This document shows, piece after piece, positions 45,281 to 53,746 of a stretch of 64,000 nucleotides of DNA. The notes under the pieces are model-generated. The model made no database searches, was not told the origin of the DNA, and saw nothing but the letters and a program-made list of their open reading frames with translations. The first letter of the stretch is position 1, and each line of letters begins with the position of its first letter. The translations under genes were made by a program, and so were the position numbers. The stretch is from TMP-86 sp964247385 (GTDB lineage Bacteria; Pseudomonadota; Gammaproteobacteria; Steroidobacterales; Steroidobacteraceae). The DNA lies in NCBI GenBank assembly GCA_964247385.1, contig CAXTUB010000007.1:105074-169073 (forward strand), written 5' to 3'.

Positions 45281-45373
45281 GACTTGCCCGATGATACCCG
45301 AGCACACGGCGGCGTGATCTCATCCATCGCGCTACAAGCAGACTTGGGACGGCCGCGACGCGCGCGCCTTTGA

Positions 45374-46927
45374 TTAGAGCCGGTGCCGCCAGGTCAGGTA
45401 AAGACGCGGCGTAGTCGTGCTCGTATGCACGGTAGGGTCTTTGAACCGGTCGAGGCCGGCGCCGACGCGGATGTCGTCGGACCGTGAGACTGCGGCGAGA
45501 AATTCAACGTCGCCGCCATCAAGGTCACGGCGGGTAGGTGCCGGTATGTTGTAAACATCGACAAATTCATTGCTTCGATTCAACCGGCCGTGGCGCAGAT
45601 GCGCGCGCCATTCCGTATGTTGTGACGGTACCCAACGCAGTGCGAGTGACCACACTTCCGCGTCTCCCTGCCACATTGAGCCGATGACGTTGCCGCGGTA
45701 CCGATAGCCATCCCGATTGAAAATGTAATGATGATAGGCGCAGTAGTAGATGGGGTCGGGGCGCGTGAAAGAGCAGGCGGTATTGTCGTATTCGAGATTG
45801 GCATTGAGGAGCGAGCCATTCGCGAAGCCCTTCGCGATGTTCAAACCAAACTCACCCAAATATTTGAAAGGCACGCCGCCTTGCTGGTCTTCACCGATCA
45901 TCTGCGCATAAATGGCGTACGGGAGGCCTGCAACGGTCGAGTGCCAGCGAACGTCGAACCCCGCAAGATCGTTACCGGGATCGGTTTCAGGCGTGATCCC
46001 GGCGGAAGTGTTGGTGTTGGTATGGCCCAACACCAAATCCTTGAGTGTCGTGACATTGCAGCGCCTGCCTCGGCCACAAAATTGCGCAGTGCGCGATACG
46101 CCCAGCTCCAAGGTTCGAAAAGGCTGCACGACGATGCGGGCTCCGCCGAGAAGCGGCCGCTTCACATCGTCGCGATCGTTCTCTTCTTGACCGACAAATG
46201 CGCTCACTCGCCACTCGCCGATCCATCGTAGCCACCGCCACGACGGCGCAGTGGAGAACACGCGATCCAACGATAAGGCGGGGACCGGCCGAGCATTCGT
46301 GGAGAGAATCAGGCTGTCGATGCGGCTTGGCCCCCATGACCGTGGCATGTAGCCCGCCGCGAACAACCAGTTGCCGAGCTGCAATGAACCGTACGTCCCG
46401 TCGAGACGCGCGATATTGCGATCCACCGGAATATCGCGACGATCGGGTTGAGTGGCCGCAAACGCAGCGATATGAAATGTGAAACGCCCATGATCGCGGC
46501 CCAATTCCAAACCGAGCTCGCCGTTCTCGCGCGGTAAGGGCTCATTGAAACGAAAGGGCGTGGGATGGACCGAACCTTCGGCAATGACTGCATCGTCGTC
46601 CGGCGTATCGTAGCGATCGAGCGTGACTTCGAGCCGCCGCAGCGATGCATTCAGCGATGCAGGCCATTCGCGCTCGCTGGCTGCTGCCACCGCCCGGTGC
46701 AGCTCGTCAATGGGCAGGGGCCATGTGCTGACCGGCAGCCGCAATACGCCTGCATCCGTCAGATATTCGACATCGGCGCGCACCACGTCTTGATCCGCGC
46801 CGAAAAATCCAGCGGCGCGAGCGCTCGCCGCACACGCAATCAATGCAATGGCCAAGACGAATTTTAACGAGCGCAAAGCTGTCCCGCCGCGTGGAAGGCG
46901 CAAAGAATGCGCGATGGCGATGGTCAT
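45374..46927 (-). CDS. Wzi-like outer-membrane beta-barrel protein
   Basis: A 517-residue exported protein. The signal peptide ends near CAASARA. The layout matches the capsule assembly protein Wzi family: an N-terminal helical part (DVEYLTDAGVLRLPVSTWPL, ELHRAVAAASEREWPA), then barrel strands such as LQLGNWLFAAGYMPRSWGPS and a C-terminal YLTWRHRL. Wzi binds group 1 capsule at the surface in enterics; in gammaproteobacteria of this type the family is broader. No capsule cluster is next to it, so its ligand is open. It is monocistronic. Confidence 0.82.
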   Translation of the reverse strand: MTIAIAHSLRLPRGGTALRSLKFVLAIALIACAASARAAGFFGADQDVVRADVEYLTDAGVLRLPVSTWPLPIDELHRAVAAASEREWPASLNASLRRLEVTLDRYDTPDDDAVIAEGSVHPTPFRFNEPLPRENGELGLELGRDHGRFTFHIAAFAATQPDRRDIPVDRNIARLDGTYGSLQLGNWLFAAGYMPRSWGPSRIDSLILSTNARPVPALSLDRVFSTAPSWRWLRWIGEWRVSAFVGQEENDRDDVKRPLLGGARIVVQPFRTLELGVSRTAQFCGRGRRCNVTTLKDLVLGHTNTNTSAGITPETDPGNDLAGFDVRWHSTVAGLPYAIYAQMIGEDQQGGVPFKYLGEFGLNIAKGFANGSLLNANLEYDNTACSFTRPDPIYYCAYHHYIFNRDGYRYRGNVIGSMWQGDAEVWSLALRWVPSQHTEWRAHLRHGRLNRSNEFVDVYNIPAPTRRDLDGGDVEFLAAVSRSDDIRVGAGLDRFKDPTVHTSTTTPRLYLTWRHRL

Positions 46928-47052
46928 GTCCAGACATAACGTCGGGTCACATCCGTGCGCGAGCGCGCTCGCGCAGCTAGAATCAAGCGCGCTGGCCGCG
47001 ACCGACCGACGGGGAATGCGCTGCGCGTGGAGGATGAGGAACTGCGTTCAAT

Positions 47053-47733
47053 ATGAGCATGAGTGTGTCCGAGGCGGTCGAGACTCGCATGAGTTGCCGA
47101 GCGTTTTTGCCGAAGCAGGTGCCGCATGCGATGGTGCGCGAACTACTCGAGAAGGCGCGCCGCGCGCCTTCCGGCGGAAACTTGCAACCTTGGCGCGTCT
47201 ACGTGCTCGGCGGTGCGGCGCTGGGTGATTTTTTGACTGTGGTGCGAGGCAAGCGCGAGCAGTTGCCGGAAGGGGAGGGCACGGAGTACCCGATCTATCC
47301 CCCCAAGCTCGATGATCCGTACCGCGCTCGCCGATACCAATGCGGCGAAGACCTGTACAAGACCATCGACATTGCGCGCGACAACCGCGCCGGCCGGCTC
47401 TCGCAGTGGGGCCGCAACTTCGATTTGTTTGGAGCGCCGCTCGCCATGTTCTTTGCCATCGGCCGCTCCATGGGAGCGGCGCAATGGTCGGATCTAGGCA
47501 TGTTCATTCAAACTCTCATGCTGCTGGCGCGGGAATCCGGGCTGCACACGTGCGCGCAGGAGTCCTGGGCCATGTGGCATCGCACGGTGTCGGAATTTTT
47601 TCACTTTCCCGAAGATCTCATGTTGTTCTGCGGCTTGTGTCTCGGGTATCGAGATGAAACGGCGCCGATCAACACGCTGCGCACGCAGCGTGCCGCATTG
47701 GATGAGTTCGCCACGTTTCGAGGGTTTGATTGA
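47053..47733 (+). CDS. Nitroreductase family protein
   Basis: A 226-residue FMN-dependent oxidoreductase of the NfsB/FRase superfamily. The FMN-binding N-terminal signature is TRMSCRAFLPKQVP followed by ARRAPSGGNLQPWRVYVLGG. The middle DLGMFIQTLMLLARESGLHT and the C-terminal FCGLCLGYRDETAPIN are typical. It reduces nitro or quinone compounds with NAD(P)H; the physiological substrate is unknown. A second ATG at 47059 is possible. It overlaps gph (TGATG). Confidence 0.9.
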   Translation: MSMSVSEAVETRMSCRAFLPKQVPHAMVRELLEKARRAPSGGNLQPWRVYVLGGAALGDFLTVVRGKREQLPEGEGTEYPIYPPKLDDPYRARRYQCGEDLYKTIDIARDNRAGRLSQWGRNFDLFGAPLAMFFAIGRSMGAAQWSDLGMFIQTLMLLARESGLHTCAQESWAMWHRTVSEFFHFPEDLMLFCGLCLGYRDETAPINTLRTQRAALDEFATFRGFD

Positions 47734-48413
47734 TGCGCCGCTTCCAGCTGCTGATTTTCGATCTTGACGGTACGCTCATCGACAGTGCGCCGGATTTGCG
47801 CATTGCCGTGAACCGGGTGCTCGCGGATTTTGATCTCGCGCCGCTCGAGCTGAGCGCGATTCGCCACATGATCGGCGACGGCGCAACGCAACTGGTGGCG
47901 CGTGCCTTAGCAGCGCGTACTCAGACCCCGCCTGACCTCGCGGTGGCGTTGAAGAAATTCTTCGTTTATTACCAAGCCGATCCCACCGCACATACCTCGA
48001 TGTACGAAGGAGTGAGCGATACGCTGACCCAGCTTCACGCGCAAGGCTATAAGCTCGCCGTGTGCACCAACAAGCCGGCGGCACCGATGCGAGAAATCTT
48101 GAAGCGCCTCGGCATGGCGCAGTTTTTCGTGCACGCCATCGGCGGCGACAGTCATCCATTCAAGAAGCCGGACCCACGCATGCTGACGGTGCTGATGGAT
48201 GAACAGCGCACGACGCCTGCCAACACGCTCATGATTGGCGACAGCGAAGTGGATGCGGGCGCCGCGCAGGCCGCGGCAGTGCCGTTTGTACTGGTGTCCT
48301 ACGGATATCGGCGCGGCGCCGCTGAAGACATGCGGCATATGGCCGTGGTGGATCGGTTCGCCGAAATCAAGCTACTTCTCGAGCGCTCGATGACGAGCGC
48401 GGTGACGGGTTGA
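47733..48413 (+). CDS. gph: Phosphoglycolate phosphatase
   Basis: A 226-residue HAD-family hydrolase. Motif I is LLIFDLDGTLIDSAPDLR, motif II lies near VCTNKPAAPM, and motifs III-IV are PFKKPDPRML and MIGDSEVDAGAAQAA. Clears 2-phosphoglycolate formed during DNA repair. The start is the ATG at 47733 sharing bases with the upstream stop. A close relative in function could also dephosphorylate other small substrates. Its stop overlaps the next gene's TTG start. Confidence 0.9.
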   Translation: MRRFQLLIFDLDGTLIDSAPDLRIAVNRVLADFDLAPLELSAIRHMIGDGATQLVARALAARTQTPPDLAVALKKFFVYYQADPTAHTSMYEGVSDTLTQLHAQGYKLAVCTNKPAAPMREILKRLGMAQFFVHAIGGDSHPFKKPDPRMLTVLMDEQRTTPANTLMIGDSEVDAGAAQAAAVPFVLVSYGYRRGAAEDMRHMAVVDRFAEIKLLLERSMTSAVTG

Positions 48414-50419
48414 GCGGAGCCGCTGCATCACCGAGCGGCACCGTTTCTACAGCGCTCGACCACGCGCAGCAGCTACTGTCGAAAAACCCGGCCCTAGCGG
48501 TCGAGCAGGCGCGAGAGATATTGCATGTGGTGCCGCGCCATCCACGCGCCATGCTGCTATTGGGCGCCGCGCTGCGCGAGGCGGGAACGGCAGCGGAGTC
48601 TTTGGCCTTGCTGACTCAATTGGTGAGCGAGCAGCCCCATTCGGCCGCATCTCGCTATGAGCTGGCTCTCACATGGATTGAGGCAGGGCGTTCTCTCGAT
48701 GCAATCGAGTCTCTACGGCGCGCCGTGGAGCTCAAGCCGGATTTTGCTGATGCGTGGCGTGCGCTGGGCGATCAACTCACGGCCATCGACGACACGGCGG
48801 GCGCCGACGCGGCGTACAGTCAGCAAATCAAAGCCTCGACGCGCGATCCGCGCTTGCTCGCGGCAGCCGATGCGCTATGTGCCAATGACATTCCGCAAGC
48901 AGAGCATCGCTTGCGCACTCACTTGAAGCAATTTCCGAACGATGTGGCAGCGCTGCGGATGCTCGCCGAAGTCGCGGCTCGGCTCGAGCGCAATCAAGAT
49001 GCACGAAGCCTGCTCGAGCGCTGTCTGGAGCTGGCACCGAGTTTTCGCTATGCGCGGCACAACTACGCGGTGATTTTGTACCGGCTGAACAAGCCCGCGG
49101 CTGCGCTTCGAGAAATCGATGACCTCCTCAGCCTCGAGCCGAGAAATCCATCTTTTAGGAATTTGAAAGCTGTCGTGCTCGCACGCGTGGGCGACTTCGA
49201 TGAGTCGCTGGAGATTTACGACGACATTCTTCGTGCGAATCCTGCTCATTCACGCATCTGGATGAGCTACGGCCACGCGCTGGCTGCCGCGGGCCGAGTG
49301 GAGCAGAGCATTGCAGCTTATCGCAAAAGCATCGAGTGCAGCGCAAACCTGGGCGAGGCCTATTGGAGTCTCGCCAATCTCAAGACGTTCCGATTCGACG
49401 ATGCCGAAATTTCCGCGATGCGGGCGCAGCTCAAGCGCGACGATCTGACGGACGCCGAACACTTGCACTTCGATTTTGCTTTGGGAAAGGCGCTGGAAGA
49501 CCGCGGTCACTATGCCGACTCGTTCGAACACTACCGGCGCGGCAACGCTCGGCGCCATGCGCAGGTCCATTACGATCCGGATATTGCAACCTCGATCGTG
49601 GCACGGTGCAAGGAGACTTTTTCACGAGAGTTTTTTTTGAGTCGCGCCGCGTGGGGCTTTGCGGCGCATGATCCGATTTTCATCGTGGGCTTGCCGCGCG
49701 CGGGCTCGACGCTGATCGAGCAAATCCTGGCGAGTCACTCGTTGATCGAAGGCACCATGGAGCTGACCGAGATTCCTGCATTGTCGCGGCGTCTCAGCGG
49801 CAAGCAGCGCCGTTTCGACGAATCACGTTATCCGCAAGTCTTGACGACGCTCGGCGCCGAAGAGCTCAAGGCCTTTGGAGAGCGCTATGTGCACGACACG
49901 CGTATTCAACGAAAAACGTCGAAACCTCGATTCATCGACAAAATGCCAAACAACTTTTTGCACATTGGGTTGATTGCGCTCATTTTGCCGAACGCAAAAA
50001 TCATTGATGCGCGCCGCCATCCGCTGGCGTGCGGGTTTTCTTGTTTCAAGCAGCATTTCGCGCGTGGTCAGGCTTTTAGTTACCGTCTTGAAGACATCGG
50101 GCATTACTACCGGGATTACGTCGAGCTCATGACATTTTTTGACGAAGTGTTACCAGGCAAGATTCATCGTGTCTCGTATGAACGGATGGTCGAGAATACT
50201 GAGGCGGAAACTCGCCAGCTTCTCGATTATCTCGAATTGCCTTTCGAATCGGCTTGTTTGCGCTTTCATGAGAATGAGCGCGCCGTTCGCACGGCCAGCT
50301 CACAGCAGGTCCGCCGGCCGATTTTCAAAGAGGGCCTCGATCATTACAAGCATTATGAGCCGTGGCTTTTGCCATTGAAGGAATCCTTCGGGCGCGTGCT
50401 CGATCAGTATTCGAACTGA
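48410..50419 (+). CDS. TPR-sulfotransferase fusion
   Basis: A 669-residue two-domain protein. The N-terminal ~350 residues are tetratricopeptide repeats (PRAMLLLGAALREAGTAAES, SRIWMSYGHALAAAGRVEQS). The C-terminal ~280 are a PAPS-dependent sulfotransferase with the 5'-phosphosulfate loop FIVGLPRAGSTLIEQIL, then FIDKMPNNFLHIG and DARRHPLACGFSCF. There is no signal peptide, so it should act in the cytoplasm. It begins with TTG overlapping gph (TTGA). It is followed 74 bp later by a TonB-dependent receptor, a pairing seen repeatedly in related genomes; the sulfated product is unknown. Confidence 0.9.
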   Translation: MSGAAASPSGTVSTALDHAQQLLSKNPALAVEQAREILHVVPRHPRAMLLLGAALREAGTAAESLALLTQLVSEQPHSAASRYELALTWIEAGRSLDAIESLRRAVELKPDFADAWRALGDQLTAIDDTAGADAAYSQQIKASTRDPRLLAAADALCANDIPQAEHRLRTHLKQFPNDVAALRMLAEVAARLERNQDARSLLERCLELAPSFRYARHNYAVILYRLNKPAAALREIDDLLSLEPRNPSFRNLKAVVLARVGDFDESLEIYDDILRANPAHSRIWMSYGHALAAAGRVEQSIAAYRKSIECSANLGEAYWSLANLKTFRFDDAEISAMRAQLKRDDLTDAEHLHFDFALGKALEDRGHYADSFEHYRRGNARRHAQVHYDPDIATSIVARCKETFSREFFLSRAAWGFAAHDPIFIVGLPRAGSTLIEQILASHSLIEGTMELTEIPALSRRLSGKQRRFDESRYPQVLTTLGAEELKAFGERYVHDTRIQRKTSKPRFIDKMPNNFLHIGLIALILPNAKIIDARRHPLACGFSCFKQHFARGQAFSYRLEDIGHYYRDYVELMTFFDEVLPGKIHRVSYERMVENTEAETRQLLDYLELPFESACLRFHENERAVRTASSQQVRRPIFKEGLDHYKHYEPWLLPLKESFGRVLDQYSN

Positions 50420-50493
50420 GCGCGATGTGAATTCCGCGCAACTCGAATACAATCGAACATCGAGTTGGGCGTGAAGTAAAACGAGGGGATGAC

Positions 50494-52896
50494 ATGGCGC
50501 GCAGCCGCAAGCGCAAGTTACTGCGCGTAGGCGCCCATTGGACGACGTTCCCCCTGGCATCCACTGCTTTGTTCGCAGCGAACGCATCGCAAGCTCAAGA
50601 TGCCGAGACCGGCACACTGGAGGAGGTGGTGGTCACGGCGCAAAAGCGTTCGGAAGACCTCCAGAAAGTTCCGATCAGTCTGACGGTTCTGGCCGGTGAG
50701 AAACTCGAAGAGCTGCAGCTGGGTGACTTCAGTGATTATGCGAAGTTTTTGCCGAGCCTCGAGTATTCATCGACAGGGCCCGGACAGGCAGAATTGTATT
50801 TCCGAGGCACGAGCAGTGGGGCGGGTAGACCGCCCCTCCACGCGGGTTCTCTCCCCACATCCGGGCTTTACATTGACGAGATTCCTGCCACCACGATTGG
50901 CAATTCTCTCGATCTGCATATCTATGATATTGCGCGGGTCGAGGCTCTTGCCGGACCGCAGGGAACCTTGTACGGCGCGAGCTCGCTGGCCGGTACCCTG
51001 CGAATCATTACCAACAAACCGGATCCGACCCAATTCTCAGCCGGCTATGACGTCAAGGGCGACACGGTCAAGCACGGAGATTCGGGCGGATCGATCGAAG
51101 GGTTCGTGAATGTGCCGCTGAGTGACAATCTCGCGGTGCGACTGGTCGGCTATTACGAGCATGACCCGGGGTATATCGATATTGCACCGTTTGCGGTGAC
51201 CTACCAACGCGAAAATACCGATGCCGAGCCGCCTTTAGCTGCCGATCCGCTCACTCGTACCAATGACACGATCGTGCGAAAAAATGCAAACGACACGGAC
51301 AGCATTGGCGGGCGTGTGGCGCTCAAATATGATTTGAACGACCAGTGGACCATGACGCCGCAAGTCGTTTACCAGCATCAAAATGCGAACGGCAACTTTG
51401 GCTTCGAGCCTCATCTCGGCACATTCAAAGTAGGAGACTTTTTCCTCGGGCGCAACCGTGACCGCTGGTATCAATCGCAATTGACCATCGAAGGCAAGAT
51501 CTCTAACTTCGACGTTCTATATTCCGGCGGCTATTTCGAACGTCACGTCGACAATCTCGTCGACTACTCGCAATACTCGATTGCTTACGATCAATTCGGC
51601 ACGGGCTACAGCGTATTCACAGACGATGCGGGTAACCTCGTCGATCCGACGCAATACACCGCGAATCACGACAAGTACACCAAGATGAGCCATGAGCTTC
51701 GCGTGACGTCTCCGGCGGAGTATCGGTTGCGGGGCACGATTGGCGCCTTTTATCAGAGGCAAACCGACAATATTCGCGTCGAGTACAGGGTCGATGGCAT
51801 CGGCGAGGATTATTCGGTGACCGCGAACCCCGGCATTCTCTATTTGTCCGCGCAGGACCGCACCGACCGTGACTATGCGTTGTTCACCGAGTTATCGTAC
51901 GACTTGACGGACAGGTTGAAGCTCACCGGCGGTATCCGTAAATTCTGGGTCAACAACACGCTGTATGGTTTTTTCGGCTACAACAACCGCCACTACGCGG
52001 GCTCCGACGGTGAATTTTTCTGTGAGCCCGACAGCGGACCGTCGCGAGGCCGGCCGTGCGTCAATACCGATAGCAAGGTGGTGGAGAATGGCGAGACGCA
52101 CAAGATCAGCCTGCAGTTTCAAGCGACGCCCGATGCGATGATCTACGGCACGTACTCGACCGGTTTTCGTCCGGGCGGTAACAATCGCCGCCTCGAAGCA
52201 CCGCCGTTTGGTTCCGATCGCTTGAGAAATTTAGAAGCGGGGTGGAAGACCAGCTGGCTGGATCAGCACCTGCGAGTCAACGGCGCGGTGTTCTTCGAGA
52301 AGTGGACCGGCGTGCAGTTCAGTATCCAGGGCGCGAATGGAATCAATTCGATCTACAACATCGGCGATGCGAAAATGAAGGGCATCGAGGGCGATATCGT
52401 CGGCTTGGTGGGCTCCAATCTCGTGCTGTCGCTCGGCGGCACCTACGTGGACGCGAAGACCAAATCCAACTTTTGTCAGCCTTTGGATTCGGGCGCAATC
52501 GTGACGGACTGTGCCACGCCCGCATCCGCGGCGGGCACGCGGCTTCCCAATATTCCGAAGCTCAAAACGAATGCCACCGCGCGTTACAAGTTCGACGTGG
52601 GTCAGTTTGCAAGTTTCGTGCAAGGAGCGGCCGTCTACCTGAGCTCCAGTACCTATCGCCTGGAGAACGCTCGCAATGACATCGTTGGAAAAATACCCCA
52701 GTTCACGAGCTTCGATTTTTCCGTGGGGACGGGGCGCAACCACTGGACCCTGGAAGCTTTCGTCGAGAACGCGTTCGATCGAGAAGGCACCCTGTTCAAG
52801 ATCGCGCAATGCAAGAAGCCGTATTGCGATGAGAACTCGAATTCGTATTCCATCCGTCCGCAGACTCTCGGCATTCGTTTCGGCCAGAAGTTTTAG
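50494..52896 (+). CDS. TonB-dependent receptor
   Basis: An 800-residue outer-membrane receptor. The signal peptide (to about residue 35, ASQAQ) is followed by the TonB box LEEVVVTAQKRSEDLQKVP, a plug domain (IARVEALAGPQGTLYGASSL) and a barrel ending GIRFGQKF. The plug loop RGTSSGAGRPPLHAGSLPTS is unusual in being Pro/Gly-rich. It has a good ribosome site (GAGGGGATGAC) and a -10-like TACAAT at 50448-50453. A hairpin terminator follows. Substrate is not evident. Confidence 0.92.
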   Translation: MARSRKRKLLRVGAHWTTFPLASTALFAANASQAQDAETGTLEEVVVTAQKRSEDLQKVPISLTVLAGEKLEELQLGDFSDYAKFLPSLEYSSTGPGQAELYFRGTSSGAGRPPLHAGSLPTSGLYIDEIPATTIGNSLDLHIYDIARVEALAGPQGTLYGASSLAGTLRIITNKPDPTQFSAGYDVKGDTVKHGDSGGSIEGFVNVPLSDNLAVRLVGYYEHDPGYIDIAPFAVTYQRENTDAEPPLAADPLTRTNDTIVRKNANDTDSIGGRVALKYDLNDQWTMTPQVVYQHQNANGNFGFEPHLGTFKVGDFFLGRNRDRWYQSQLTIEGKISNFDVLYSGGYFERHVDNLVDYSQYSIAYDQFGTGYSVFTDDAGNLVDPTQYTANHDKYTKMSHELRVTSPAEYRLRGTIGAFYQRQTDNIRVEYRVDGIGEDYSVTANPGILYLSAQDRTDRDYALFTELSYDLTDRLKLTGGIRKFWVNNTLYGFFGYNNRHYAGSDGEFFCEPDSGPSRGRPCVNTDSKVVENGETHKISLQFQATPDAMIYGTYSTGFRPGGNNRRLEAPPFGSDRLRNLEAGWKTSWLDQHLRVNGAVFFEKWTGVQFSIQGANGINSIYNIGDAKMKGIEGDIVGLVGSNLVLSLGGTYVDAKTKSNFCQPLDSGAIVTDCATPASAAGTRLPNIPKLKTNATARYKFDVGQFASFVQGAAVYLSSSTYRLENARNDIVGKIPQFTSFDFSVGTGRNHWTLEAFVENAFDREGTLFKIAQCKKPYCDENSNSYSIRPQTLGIRFGQKF

Positions 52897-52913
52897 CGCT
52901 CGCCGATCGCGAG

Positions 52914-52935
52914 GCCGGGCGCAGGTGCGCCCGGC
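52914..52935 (+). terminator. Hairpin after the TonB-dependent receptor
   Basis: A perfect 9-bp stem GCCGGGCGC-AGGT-GCGCCCGGC lies 18 bp after the stop codon. The tail (TTCGTGCCTT) is poor in T, so it may terminate weakly or need Rho. Confidence 0.55.
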
Positions 52936-52999
52936 TTCGTGCCTTCAAAACTCTTTTCAAGCTCGGCCAGCTTTGCGCTGGCTGAGCTAGCATGAGCGC

Positions 53000-53608
53000 A
53001 TGAATTTGCCCTTTCCGCCTGCCAGCATTCTGATTCTGGTCGTCACCATCATCGCCAGCTTCGCGGCGTTGCGCGGCTCGCCGCGCATCATCGAGCGCAC
53101 CATTCTTCGCCCATATTGGTTCTTCAGAAAGAATCAATATGACCGGCTCATCACGAGCGGTTTCGTGCATGCGGACTTTCAGCATTTATTTTTCAACATG
53201 CTGTCGTTTTATTTCTTCGCATTCGCCATGGAGCGCACCATTGGCACGGCGCGCTTCGTTGCGCTCTATATTGCGGGCATGGTGCTGGGAAATCTCGGCA
53301 CGGTTTACAAGCATCGCAATGAGCCTGAGTACGCATCGCTCGGTGCATCCGGAGCGGTGCTTGCTGTCATGTTCGCCGCCATCGTTTATTTTCCTCATCA
53401 GAGCCTGTTCATCATTCCTTTCCCGATACCCATTCCCGCGCCGCTGTTTGCCGTGGGATATCTCATTTACAGCTATTACTCATCGCGCCGGTCGCGCGAT
53501 CGCATCAACCACGATGCGCACATCGCGGGCGCTTTGACAGGCTTGGCGTTCGTCGCCATCACCGAACCTTCGGCCTACGATGAGCTCGCGGGCATGGTGG
53601 GCTTGTAG
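53000..53608 (+). CDS. Rhomboid-family intramembrane serine protease
   Basis: A 202-residue polytopic membrane protein. HADFQHLFFNMLSFYFFAFA gives the conserved His and Asn of helix 2. The nucleophile is in SLGASGAVLAVMFAA and the catalytic His in NHDAHIAGALTGLAF. About six membrane helices are predicted. It cleaves substrates within the membrane; no substrate is indicated. A single gene following the terminator. Confidence 0.92.
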   Translation: MNLPFPPASILILVVTIIASFAALRGSPRIIERTILRPYWFFRKNQYDRLITSGFVHADFQHLFFNMLSFYFFAFAMERTIGTARFVALYIAGMVLGNLGTVYKHRNEPEYASLGASGAVLAVMFAAIVYFPHQSLFIIPFPIPIPAPLFAVGYLIYSYYSSRRSRDRINHDAHIAGALTGLAFVAITEPSAYDELAGMVGL

Positions 53609-53746
53609 ATACGGCTCCCTTCGTGATTTTCCCCGCGCAGTGAAGCCGATTCCAACGTGGGCGGTGGCGCCGCGAGGCTCGCGCGCGGTTGCCTCGATGC
53701 GGCCCCCGCTTTAAAGTCGCACTCACGCAAATTGAGGGTCTTCGTC

